From Lewinellaceae bacterium (GTDB lineage Bacteria > Bacteroidota > Bacteroidia > Chitinophagales > Saprospiraceae), in the NCBI GenBank assembly GCA_020636275.1, contig JACJYD010000002.1:806001-870000 (forward strand): 64,000 nt of DNA. Reading direction: 5' to 3'. A model generated the notes under the pieces. It was not told the origin of the DNA. It was given only the letters and a program-made list of their open reading frames with translations, and did not search any database. Positions 23,340 to 33,200 of the stretch are shown here, piece after piece. A program made the position numbers and the translations under genes. Each line of letters opens with the position of its first letter. Within the stretch, counting starts at the first letter, position 1.

Positions 23340-26234
23340 ATGAAAAGTCATTCTAAATCCCGATCCCGTTTAACCTGGCAAAAGAGGTATTCCTTTTTTT
23401 TAAGTTTACTTTTGACGCTCTTTTTTTGTGCATTTACTTCATTTTCTGTGAATGGGCAAGCTTGCCATTGTGAGGAAGGAGGCACAATGAAATTTGGAGC
23501 CGCAGTGGGCATTCCGACACTATAGCAAGCAATAGCTTCTATCCCTATGCCCTCTCCAACATCAACAGACGGATTCAATTTATGCATTGACGGCGATTTT
23601 TTGATAGACCAACCGTACTCTTTCGAAAACTCCGAAGTCAACGTATCCCCAGGCTCAAAAATAACCGTAGGGATAGGCAGTAGCCTCAGGATTATAGGCT
23701 CAGAAGTATATGGCTGCAATAAGATGTGGAACTCAATCTACCTCGAAGAAGTGGGGCCTGGTTCGCCCAATGCCAGCATCCATGTTGAAGGTTCCATTAT
23801 CAGCGATGCCGAAGTGGCTATCGACATTGGTGTACACAACGACCTTTATTTAAAGAGCTCATATTTTGTAGGAAATTTTATCGGTGTGAGGGCCGCCACG
23901 GAAGGCTTCGGCGGGTGGCTAAATGTTCTAAAATTTGAAGGGGTATATTTTATGACAGGAAACGACCCTCTTCCTCCCCATGAAAATGAAATCATGTATG
24001 CAGGCGTTTACCTGAACAAGATCTATGGTTTTCCAATAGGAGGAGCAGGAGAGGAGCCAACAGGAGCGACTTTCGTTAAAATACGGAATGGTATCGTATC
24101 ACATGCCAGCAGTTTTACAGCGATAGACTGTGGCTTTTTTACCAGTTTGACAACTGGCTTCCCGACCGTTTCGAATATCAGTGAAGACAATTGGAATGGC
24201 ATATTGATGTACACTGGTCGAGCTTTTATCACCAACTCATATTTCGACAACAACACGGTTGGGGTTCATGCCATCGATCCCAGCTATATCGAGCTCACCA
24301 ACAGTCACATAGATGAAACAGTAGGGTACGGAGTTTATGTCAAAGGCGGCAACACTGGGCAGGTCACAATTCAGGACAATGAATTTACCTGCTTCAAATC
24401 TGCGGTTTACCTCTCCAATCTGGTGGAATATGCTAGGGTGAGAATACAAAACAACTCTATTGAAATCAGGGAAGAAAGTGTTGATTTACCAAACCAGGAT
24501 GGGTTGGCGGGCATACTCATTGAAGGGTGCAATTTCTACAATCCCGCATTCCCTTCTAATAGGGCAATACTTTCCAACAATACCATAGATTTAAGGGACG
24601 CTCCGTTCGGAGTATCTTTGATCGCTACTACAGGGATTTATGCCCTTGGTTCAGATGCTTCACCTATTACCTTCCTACCCAACAACGGCAATTTCAATTT
24701 TAATTATGATTTGTTGGCCGGTATCAACATCCAGGGTGGAGGAGAGCACATCATTACCAGCAACAGCATCATTGGTCAAGGTGCAACGGTAACATTGCCA
24801 GGCGTCGATGACCTTATCACGGGTGTCAGGGTTTCCATGTCGGACTTCAATTATTTCTGCGACAATACGGTCAACGACCTCGAAGTGGGAGTTCGCTTTG
24901 AAGGTCCCGACATGGGTACCAGGTTTCTGAACACCAATTTCAAAAGCCATGATGTGGCGCTTTCCATGGATGCCGACGGTGTGATAGGTGAACAAGTTGG
25001 GGCCGGCAACCAATGGAATATTGCTTCCCTGGACAAAGGAGCAAGGCACGAAAACCCTGACCCATTTTTCACGCAATATTCTCAATTCTCCGTGGACTCA
25101 TATGGTTTACCAACCACTCCTGTATACCCGACCGGCATAGACCCAGACCCTTCCACGACCATGGCCCATTGGTTCTTTAACAATGGGAGCACAGCATTGG
25201 CCTGTGTCACAATAGGTTTTGCGCCCGAGGATGACCCGAATTCCGTGGACGATGCCATCGCAGGGGGGACGGTTGTCTCCGGGACAACCTTTAGCAATAC
25301 GACTAAATGGCAGCTCGAACGTTACCTCTTTTCAAAACTGGACAAATATCCGGCTATTGTCCAACAGTACCCGAACATGGCGACCTTTGACAATTTGAAC
25401 CAGAATACCAACGTGGGCAAACTGCATGGAATACAGCAGGACATTGCCGGTTTGGGCGCTGTGCCTGCCAGTGAAGTAGCTCAATACGAAGAGAATATAG
25501 ACAGTCTGACGTCCAATCTTTCAAGGTTGGCGGACATATATGAGTCACTGACCAATGCGGACTCCACCCAGACTGCCCTATTGACGGAGGAGCGACTGGT
25601 CATCGTGCAGAACATGAAAATCTGGGAAAATGCTAATGATAGCCTATGGGCCATTATCCAAACACACCGGGCTGGGCTGATTCAGCAATACCTTTCTCAA
25701 AATGCTGCCGTGACCACTACGGCAGTGTATGAAACCAATGAACGAACGGTCAACGACATTTTTCTTAACACCGTGGCGCAGGGAATCTTCGATTTTACAT
25801 CTTCGCAAAAGGACAGCCTTGATGTGATAGCAAACCAATGCCCCAAAATGGGTGGGAGCGTGGTTTACGAAGCAAGGGCTTTGTACCAATTGATTGAGGA
25901 GAAAAACTACAACGACCAGGATATATGCTTCCCATCCCACAGTGCATTGGTGAACGGTACAGGGCATGATGTCAATACTGCTTCTTTACCAATGGTATCT
26001 ATCTATCCCAACCCAGCCGGTGATGAAATGGTTGTCGCCTTGGGCGAAAACGTCATGGCCGATAGGGTGGAAATCGTCAGCCTGAGCGGACAGCCTGTAC
26101 TTGTCCGAAATATTGGAGAGCCGCTGCATAAAGTAACGTTACCCATCGGGGACATCCCTGTCGGAATTTATTTTGTCGAACTTAAAAACGGCAATCGAAG
26201 GGTGTCAACCGAGAAACTGGTCATCCAGCGCTGA
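23340..26234 (+). CDS. T9SS-sorted right-handed beta-helix protein with in-frame amber codon
   Basis: One continuous frame of 964 codons interrupted only by TAG at 23523-23525. Upstream of it (codons 1-61) is a signal peptide (SFFLSLLLTLFFCAFTSFSVNGQ) and CHCEEGGTMKFGAAVGIPTL; downstream the same frame continues and, from an ATG at 23547, encodes 895 residues: a beta-helix/parallel-repeat region rich in NN and N-x-I turns (to about residue 480), a helical segment with leucine-rich coiled-coil character (about 620-760), and a type A T9SS sorting domain (VSIYPNPAGDEMVVALGE ... GIYFVELKNGNRRVS). Without readthrough the passenger loses its signal peptide and cannot be exported. It is the first cargo gene of the composite transposon; a terminator follows. 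Confidence 0.8.
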
Positions 26235-26253
26235 TCCAAGTACCTACAGACCA

Positions 26254-26283
26254 CACCCCAAGCAGTTCAGTTGGCTTGGGGTG
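26254..26283 (+). terminator. Terminator after the first transposon cargo gene
   Basis: Ten-bp arms (CACCCCAAGC and its complement) with a 10-base loop and a following TTTT. It separates the two cargo genes. Confidence 0.7.
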
Positions 26284-26500
26284 GTTTTCTTTGCAGTAAG
26301 AGGGCGAATTAATTCGCCCCTACAAGCCGTATTGTCTAGTGGTGTATCACAAAGAGCTTTTTTGTATCTTTCATACTGAGTAATTGAGGGTATAAGGATT
26401 TTGAATGATTTAGTACTACCAATTTACCTTCTCTCTCAATTACCCAGTTTTTGTCCCGTACATAGGTAGGTTTAATAAAAAACACAAAAATCCCATCGAG

Positions 26501-28258
26501 ATGAGGATAATAATTTCCTTTTTGTTTATATGCTGCGCCCATGTTGCTTTTCCCCAACCTGTTGACGACGGCAAACGGGACAACATCTGGCTTTTCGGCT
26601 ATGATAGCTATTCCCAATTGCCGGGCTTCGGCCGTACCGTCATCGATTTCAGCGACCTAAACGACCCTGATGTTTACCGGGAAGACCGGGACATGGATTT
26701 CAGACAGACCTGTTCGAATATTTGTGATGAGGACGGCGATCTTCTGTTCTATACCAACGGTATTTACATCGCTAACTCCGAACACGAGGAAATGGAGAAC
26801 GGAGACAGCCTGAATCCGGGCGGTTGGACAGTCGTCTATCCCAATGGTCTCCCTGTTTCACAAGGAATCGTGACCCTTCCCGTCCCGGACAAAGAAAACG
26901 AATACGTGCTCTTTCACGGCTTATTGGACATCCCCCCCGGCCTTGGCCCCATCTATTCTAATCTTTACTACTCAAAGGTAGACATGGGATTGGGCAGCGG
27001 GTTGGGGGCGGTGACAGAAAAAAACGTGGAACTCTTGCAGGACACCCTTTTTCCCGGAAGAATTACGGCCACCCGGCACGGCAACGGGCGCGACTGGTGG
27101 GTAGTCATTCCTGAACTCAACACCAACCGCTATTATACCTTCCTTCTCACCCCTGATAGCATTTACAACATGGGGGCACAGAGCGTAGGTTCGCCAATTT
27201 ATCGTGGGGCTGGCCAAGCTGTTTTTACCCCTGACGGGAGTCGCTACTTGCGCTATGACATTCATACGGCCGGGGATGGCAACAACCTGAACTTCTACGA
27301 TTTCGACCGCTGTACGGGGCTGCTGTCCAACCAGGTGGGACTGGTGAACAACGACAGTTCGGGCTCAGCGGGACTGGCGGTCTCGGCCAATTCCCGTTTT
27401 GCCTACTTCTTTTCTGGGCTTTACGTTTACCAATATGATCTGTGGGCCACAGATCTTGAAGCTTCCCTTGACATCGTGGCCGTCTATGACGGCCATGTTT
27501 CCCCCTGGCCTCACGCAACAACATTTTATCTGGCTCAATTAGGGCCTGACAACAAGATATATGCGAACACCCCTTCGGGCAGCAACGTGCTGCACGTCAT
27601 CCACGAACCGGACAGGAAAGGAGCAGACTGCCTGATGGAACAGCATGGCTTCCCTTTGGAGTCCTTCAATGCGTTCACCATGCCGAACTTTCCCTATTTC
27701 CGACTCGGCCCGCTCGACGGTTCTCCCTGTGACACCTTGGGTATTGACAATGTACCTGTGGCCCGGTTCCGGTACAGGCAGGATACATTGAATCCTTTGA
27801 AGGTCGAATTCACGGATTTGAGTTATTTTGAACCTGTCGAATGGCTATGGGACTTTGGTGGCACCGGAAGCAGCGATGAAAAATATCCTGCTTTTGTTTT
27901 TCCAGCCAGCGATACCTATGAAGTCTGCTTGACCGTGAGCAATGATAACGGCGAAGATACCTATTGCCGGACGCTTAATCTTGGCACTGTCGGCACGGAA
28001 AGATCAGAAAAGAAAGTCGGTATCACCCTCTTCCCTAACCCTGCAAAAGAAGTAGTGAACATCGTCCTTTCTGACGGCTATCTGCCCCAAAAAGGAATAG
28101 TCGTTTTTTATAATAGCATTGGCCAAGTGAAGCTGTCCCAGCCTGTGCTTGCAGGATGTAACAGTGTGCGGTTGGACGGGTTTTCGCCTGGTATCTATTT
28201 CTATGAAGTAAAGGATGGAAGAGCGAGGATAGGAGGTGGTAAGTTGGTGGTGGAGTGA
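26501..28258 (+). CDS. T9SS-sorted protein with a PKD domain, 585 aa
   Basis: Signal peptide (IIISFLFICCAHVAFPQ) followed by DNIWLFGYDS, the start of a propeller-like repeat region frequent in secreted Saprospiria proteins (about 20-400; repeats such as LLFYTNGIYIAN, SRYLRYDIHTAG). A PKD domain follows (VEFTDLSYFEPVEWLWDFGG ... DTYEVCLTVSNDNGEDTYC, about 425-495) and then a type A sorting domain (ITLFPNPAKEVVNIVLSDG ... SPGIYFYEVKDG). Expected at the cell surface. Second cargo gene of the transposon; 180 bp of featureless DNA separates it from IS copy 2. Confidence 0.82.
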   Translation: MRIIISFLFICCAHVAFPQPVDDGKRDNIWLFGYDSYSQLPGFGRTVIDFSDLNDPDVYREDRDMDFRQTCSNICDEDGDLLFYTNGIYIANSEHEEMENGDSLNPGGWTVVYPNGLPVSQGIVTLPVPDKENEYVLFHGLLDIPPGLGPIYSNLYYSKVDMGLGSGLGAVTEKNVELLQDTLFPGRITATRHGNGRDWWVVIPELNTNRYYTFLLTPDSIYNMGAQSVGSPIYRGAGQAVFTPDGSRYLRYDIHTAGDGNNLNFYDFDRCTGLLSNQVGLVNNDSSGSAGLAVSANSRFAYFFSGLYVYQYDLWATDLEASLDIVAVYDGHVSPWPHATTFYLAQLGPDNKIYANTPSGSNVLHVIHEPDRKGADCLMEQHGFPLESFNAFTMPNFPYFRLGPLDGSPCDTLGIDNVPVARFRYRQDTLNPLKVEFTDLSYFEPVEWLWDFGGTGSSDEKYPAFVFPASDTYEVCLTVSNDNGEDTYCRTLNLGTVGTERSEKKVGITLFPNPAKEVVNIVLSDGYLPQKGIVVFYNSIGQVKLSQPVLAGCNSVRLDGFSPGIYFYEVKDGRARIGGGKLVVE

Positions 28259-28444
28259 TTTAAGCAGAAAGATAAACTGAACAGCTTTGTATCCGTATGC
28301 ACTTGGATTTTGTTGCCAGAAAACGGGCTTGCCTGAAAATAGGCATAAAATTTATATGGTTAAAATCACACCAATTACGCCATATTCCGCAATCTCTCTT
28401 TCTTTAAAAGATGGGCAGCTTCTTTTGTGATTTATTCCACACTA

Positions 28445-28675
28445 CTAGACATTTTTAAGAATGACATGATTTTTGGTTATCCCAAGAGAAATCAAAAAAA
28501 CGACAAATCGATATAGAGAGGTACACTTTGCTGTTAAAATAGCCAGGCCTTGACGAAAAATAGATTGAGCGGGAAAGACAGTTTGATTGGCATAACGAAT
28601 ATATCGAATCGCTGATTTTCCGGTCCATGCCACACGGATGGTCAAGGCGTAGGCCAGGCAGAGCAGAGCCATCAT
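28445..28675 (-). CDS. C-terminal part of IS4 transposase, separate frame (copy 2)
   Basis: Identical to the 76-residue product of copy 1, with the same TGATG stop-start overlap to the main frame. That the same frame break is in both copies shows it predates their duplication. Confidence 0.65.
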   Translation of the reverse strand: MMALLCLAYALTIRVAWTGKSAIRYIRYANQTVFPAQSIFRQGLAILTAKCTSLYRFVVFLISLGITKNHVILKNV

Positions 28676-29559
28676 CAGGTTGTTTTGGGTGGCGGTTTGA
28701 GGTTGAGGTCTTCAAGATGGAATCCATTGGTTTTCAGATGCCGAAAGAGGCATTCAATGCGCCACCTTTTGACATATTGGTCAATGGTTTTGCGTACCGG
28801 ACGGATCTGGGTCAGGAAGATCAGGACCTCTTCTCCGGGAGTAGCTTTGGGATTAGGCCTCATGGAGATGAAATAGGACTGGCCGGCTAATTGAAAGTGC
28901 TTGCGCACGAATTTACCCTGGGTTCTGCACTTATCGTACATCTGCTGATAGGTCTTACCCGGAGCAGCATCTACGGCCTCGTAATAGTCAGCAAAGCGAA
29001 GGCGGATAACGAAATTTATTCCTTTGCTTTTCAAGTAGCTAAACCAACGCTGGCCGATGTATTCCCGGTCGGCCAGCAAGGTCATTCCCCGCAGGTCAAA
29101 TAAATCCAGGGCTTGCTTTAACAGTTCCTGGCGTTCTGCCTGATTGGAAGCGCCGATCTTGCCCAACTGCTTCCAGTAAATGGGGATGGCTACCTTGCCA
29201 GCCAGCACGCTTAACACCATATAGTGGTACTTCTGACCTCCTCTTTTCCAACTGGTTCCATCCAAAAGCAGGTGGGTGAAACGCAGGCGGCTTAGCACTC
29301 GCAAAACACGGCGCTGAATATCCAATAGAAATGCTTCATTGCCGCTCATCTCATCAAAAAACCGGATCAAACGACGGTAATGGCTATCAGGCTGGACTTG
29401 TTCATTGCCCAATACCAGGCCAACATAATCTTTGAGTTTCCAGAGGTTGGCTGTTCGCCCAATAACCAATAGCTGGAGCATCAGGTGGAGGTTTTTTACC
29501 GCGCCGAGACCAAAGTTTGTATACAAATCACTAAATTTATGTAGCTGTAGGGTTAGCAT
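28675..29559 (-). CDS. IS4-family DDE transposase, main frame (copy 2)
   Basis: Identical 294-residue protein to copy 1, with Asp100, Asp164 and the Y(2)R(3)E(6)K motif around Glu269. It could supply activity in trans for both IS copies if the split product functions. Confidence 0.9.
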   Translation of the reverse strand: MLTLQLHKFSDLYTNFGLGAVKNLHLMLQLLVIGRTANLWKLKDYVGLVLGNEQVQPDSHYRRLIRFFDEMSGNEAFLLDIQRRVLRVLSRLRFTHLLLDGTSWKRGGQKYHYMVLSVLAGKVAIPIYWKQLGKIGASNQAERQELLKQALDLFDLRGMTLLADREYIGQRWFSYLKSKGINFVIRLRFADYYEAVDAAPGKTYQQMYDKCRTQGKFVRKHFQLAGQSYFISMRPNPKATPGEEVLIFLTQIRPVRKTIDQYVKRWRIECLFRHLKTNGFHLEDLNLKPPPKTT

Positions 29560-29629
29560 GACAATGAAGTTGTAGTGAACTCCAAAATTATGCTTTCCCT
29601 ACACTTTTATGAAAATGTCCAGTAGTGTG

Positions 29630-29638
29630 CAAAACCAC
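29630..29638. repeat. Right 9-bp target-site duplication of the composite transposon
   Basis: CAAAACCAC, identical to 21559-21567. Joining 21567 to 29639 restores an uninterrupted intergenic sequence between the DUF2200 gene and the small membrane-protein gene. Confidence 0.8.
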
Positions 29639-29663
29639 TTCGTTTTAAGTTTAGCAACTGACT

Positions 29664-29846
29664 TCATTTATTTTTTTCTTTTGACTTCTCAGCTATTTTT
29701 GTCAGCCAAACACCAAACAGCATACCTGCGATAATAAATATTAGTGCATAATCTTTGATGAAAGTCAGTTCAGTAAGCTCATTTATTGTTACTAAAATGA
29801 TTGTGACAATGATGATTCCAGCTGCTGGCAAAAATTTCTTATTCAT
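29664..29846 (-). CDS. Small two-helix membrane protein, 60 aa
   Basis: Two transmembrane helices (AAGIIIVTIILVTI and YALIFIIAGMLFGVWL) and a lysine-rich cytoplasmic-type tail (AEKSKEKNK). No family recognised. It lies 25 bp beyond the right target duplication; before the transposon arrived its 3' end would have faced DUF2200 about 190 bp away. Confidence 0.6.
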   Translation of the reverse strand: MNKKFLPAAGIIIVTIILVTINELTELTFIKDYALIFIIAGMLFGVWLTKIAEKSKEKNK

Positions 29847-30261
29847 AGAGTTATGTTTTCCTCAGTTTGTTGCTAACTTCTTTATAACTGTCACCTCCCT
29901 CCACCCCCCGTTGTCGTTTATCTCCATTACCATATTGCGTGCATGCCTCCATCTCTCATCCAATCTCTCGCTCCCAAAATACAAGAGATTCCTAAAAATA
30001 TACCATCCTCTCTTCATTCACAAAACATGCTTCCGATTTTTACAGGAATAAAATATCCAGGCCAATGCCGGTGAGAGCATCGCTCACCCGGTTTGCAGTA
30101 GAGAATGTCTAAACTCTGATTCATCTGATTCAAATGATAACCACTATTTCTATCAAGGTCATCACAAGAATCACATAGATCATAGTGCAGACAGCCTATC
30201 CGCCGCCCCTATTCCCCCAATCCCAAAACTTCCCTACTTTAGACCCTCAAATTTGAAAACC
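29847..30261. other. Gene-free stretch upstream of the large beta-helix gene
   Basis: 415 bp, pyrimidine-rich on the plus strand, with no convincing gene. TACTTTAG about 25 bp before the ATG at 30262 is a two-mismatch version of the -7 box and may be that gene's promoter. Confidence 0.4.
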
Positions 30262-33200
30262 ATGAAGAACCAGTTACTCCTCCTTTGCCTCCTTTTCCCC
30301 CTTTTCGCCCACGCCCAACTATCCGGCGCTTACACCATTGGCGGGGCCAGCCCCGATTACGCCACCATCGCAGCCGCTGTGACGGCGCTCAACCAATCCG
30401 GCGTAAACGGCCCGGTGGTGTTTAACATCCGGAATGGGTCTTATGTGGAGCAGGCGATGATGAACGCTATTCCCGGTTCCTCCGCCGTCAATACCGTGAC
30501 CTTTCAAAGCGAGTCGGGGGATAGCACTGCCGTGACATGGGAGTGGGGAACCGGAAACCTGGGCGCGAACTATGTTTTTTTTGCCCAAAATCTGACAAAT
30601 GTGCATTTTAAAAAGCTGACCCTGAAACGGCCGGCGACAGGCAACAACGGCAGGACCGTAGCCTATCTCTCCACCTGTGACAATATCTATTTTGAAAACT
30701 GCGTCATCAGCGGATCAGGGGAGGCGAACAACTACCAGGAAGATCTGATCGAAGCGGGGTACTGCAGTAGCCTGTATTTTGTGAACAACCGCTTTGTGAA
30801 CGGCTATACGGCAGTGACCTCCGCCGGCAATTACCTGGGGCCCTTCACCGGCTATGCCTTTTTTGAGCATAATTTCTTCGAAAACCAAAGAGATGCCGGG
30901 GTTTATTGCATTTATCTCGATCATGTAGATGTTATCGAAAACACTTTCACTTCCGTCAACAAAAACGGCTGCACGGCCATCCAGATCGCAGATTCAGATA
31001 ACGCCAGCACGATCACCCGCAACTCGATCTTGTTCGACAATACCATTCTCAGCGGCAATACGGGCATCGAGATCAGCAATAAATCGGCCTCGGCCGCAAA
31101 TACCCTGATCGCCAACAACATGATCGGGGCCTTCGGAGGGAATGGGGGATCCAATGGCATCTCCGTAAAATCTTCGACTGGGGTCGACATTTTCTTTAAC
31201 ACGGTTCGGACCCGGAAGACTCCCGGATACGAATGCTACGCTATTTCCATTTGGGAATCGCAACAGACCGGCCTGTTGAACAACAATTTCGTATGCGAAG
31301 GAAGTCCGACCGTAGCTTATTTCCAGGGAACCACGGATACCGGCGATTACAATAATTATTACACCGAACCAGGTGTGAACTGGTTGAATACCCTGGATGC
31401 GGGTCCCAACTGCCATTCCGTCGATCCCAATTTCCTTTCCTCGACCGACCTGCATATCGCTACTTCCGACCTGGCCGATGCAGGCATGCCCCTGGCCGGT
31501 ATTAGCGAAGATTTCGACGGCGATCTGCGCGATCCGCTTCATCCCGATATCGGGGCGGATGAGTTCCTGCCCGCAGACCTCGATGTGGGTATCCTGCAAT
31601 TCAATTCTCCCGTCCGGTTCGTGCCTTACTGCGATACCCTGCCGGATATGGTAGTGACGCTGAAGAATTACGGACTGAATACCCTGACCTCCGCAACCAT
31701 TGTGCTGACGGTCAATGCTATTCCGCATGTCACATTCAACTGGACGGGTGACTTGCCCTATTTGGGGGAGGAGGAGGTGAACCTGGGATCGTTTCCCTTT
31801 GTCGATGCTACCCGTTACGACCTGCAGGCCTTCACAACTTCCCCCAACGGCCTGGCGGACGAATACCTTAAAAACGATACGGCGAGTTTTCTCAACTTCC
31901 ATATGCCGCTTTCCGGCAATTATTCCCTGGGCGGACCCGGCGCCGATTTTGCCACGCTCAGCGAAATGAACGCCAACCTGGTCAATGCCGGCCTGTGCGG
32001 CCCCACCACCATCCTGATCGCCGATGGCGCCTACGACGACAATATCATCATCGACACGCTGCCCGGTTCTTCTGCGGTAAATACGCTATGGATCACCTCC
32101 GCTTCGCAGGACAGCTCCAAGGTGGTCATCACCGACGATTATCCCTCGCCCTATAAGCAAATCGTCTTTTTGGACGGAGTGAGCTACGTCACCCTCAGCC
32201 ATCTGACCTTCGACGACGACGGGGCGGGACTCGACGACCTGATCCGCTTCCGGAGGGGGCACGACCTGGCGGTGACCAATTGCAAATTGCTCGGCTATTA
32301 CTGCAACTGCGCGCAGAACACCGATAAGGGTATTTACGCCGTGGCGGTCGATTCCAATCTCACGATCCGGCAAAACCTCATCCAGTTGAGCGGTGGTGGG
32401 TTTACGCTTTCAGGCAATCTCGTCAACGGCCGGGACGTTTCGGTCCATTTTTTGGTGGAACAAAATCTGGTATACGGCAGCGTACTCTGGCTCGAAACGG
32501 CGCGCCCGGTGATCCGGGACAACATCTTCAATGGCTCGTTCAGCCGGATCGAACAATGCGGTGGGTTCGAGATCACCCACAATCAGTTTTATGGCGGGTT
32601 TGCCCTGTACACCAGTTCCGGCGATTCGGCCTCGCTGTTCCAGAACAATGCGCTCTACCACTATGAACCCAACGGGGCCAGCGTGTCCTGGGACTGGGCT
32701 TTGTATCTCCTCTCTACGAGCGACGTGGATATCATTCACAACACCCTCAAAGGGGCGTTCAATGCGGGGGCGCTCGGCGTGAACTTCTGCAGCGATGTCC
32801 GGGCGTACAACAACATATTTTACCAGGGCGCCTTCAATAGCAATAACGTGGTTTCCCAAAACACCTCAGGTTCGTTAATATCCGACCACAACCTCTTTTT
32901 CAGAAGCGACTCCTCGGTCTATGTCTTGACCTATCGTCAGACCAATTTTGGCCAGGACCTGAACTCCTACTTTATTGATCCCAAATTTTCCACGGATCCC
33001 GACAGTTTGTTTTACCCGACCAATGGCCTGATGAGCAACCTGGCCTTCCCAATGGGCGTTGCCGACGACCTGTTCCATCAGCCGCGGGATCCCAATTTTC
33101 CGGAAATGGGAGCTATTGAGCTCTCCCTGGTTCCAGCTGTAGACCTGGGGCCCGACCGCGAGTTGTGCGAAGGCCTCTTGCTGGACGCCCTGAATCCCGG

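Larger units (their letters stand above)
21568..29629. mobile_element. 8.06-kb IS4-type composite transposon
   Basis: Two 1,192-bp IS copies in the same orientation (21568-22759, 28438-29629) bracket 5.68 kb carrying two large T9SS-secreted proteins. The outermost flanks are the same nonamer, CAAAACCAC, whereas the inner flanks (CTGCCTTGG after copy 1; GATTTATTC before copy 2) differ. This is the pattern expected if the whole structure moved as one unit with a 9-bp duplication. The cargo looks more AT-rich than its surroundings, especially at 22860-23300, supporting foreign origin. Confidence 0.8.
28438..29629 (-). mobile_element. IS4-family insertion sequence, copy 2
   Basis: Same length, ends, coding layout and orientation as copy 1. 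Its right outer flank CAAAACCAC equals the left outer flank of copy 1. The lack of visible divergence points to recent duplication. Confidence 0.9.

Noticed and set aside
26336..26617. 93-codon minus-strand frame upstream of the second cargo gene
   Set aside because: Half of it is antisense to the signal-peptide region of the PKD protein, and the rest has no recognisable family.
21559..29638. Cargo as part of a conjugative or integrative element
   Set aside because: No integrase, relaxase or conjugation gene is present; the IS pair and 9-bp duplication explain the structure.
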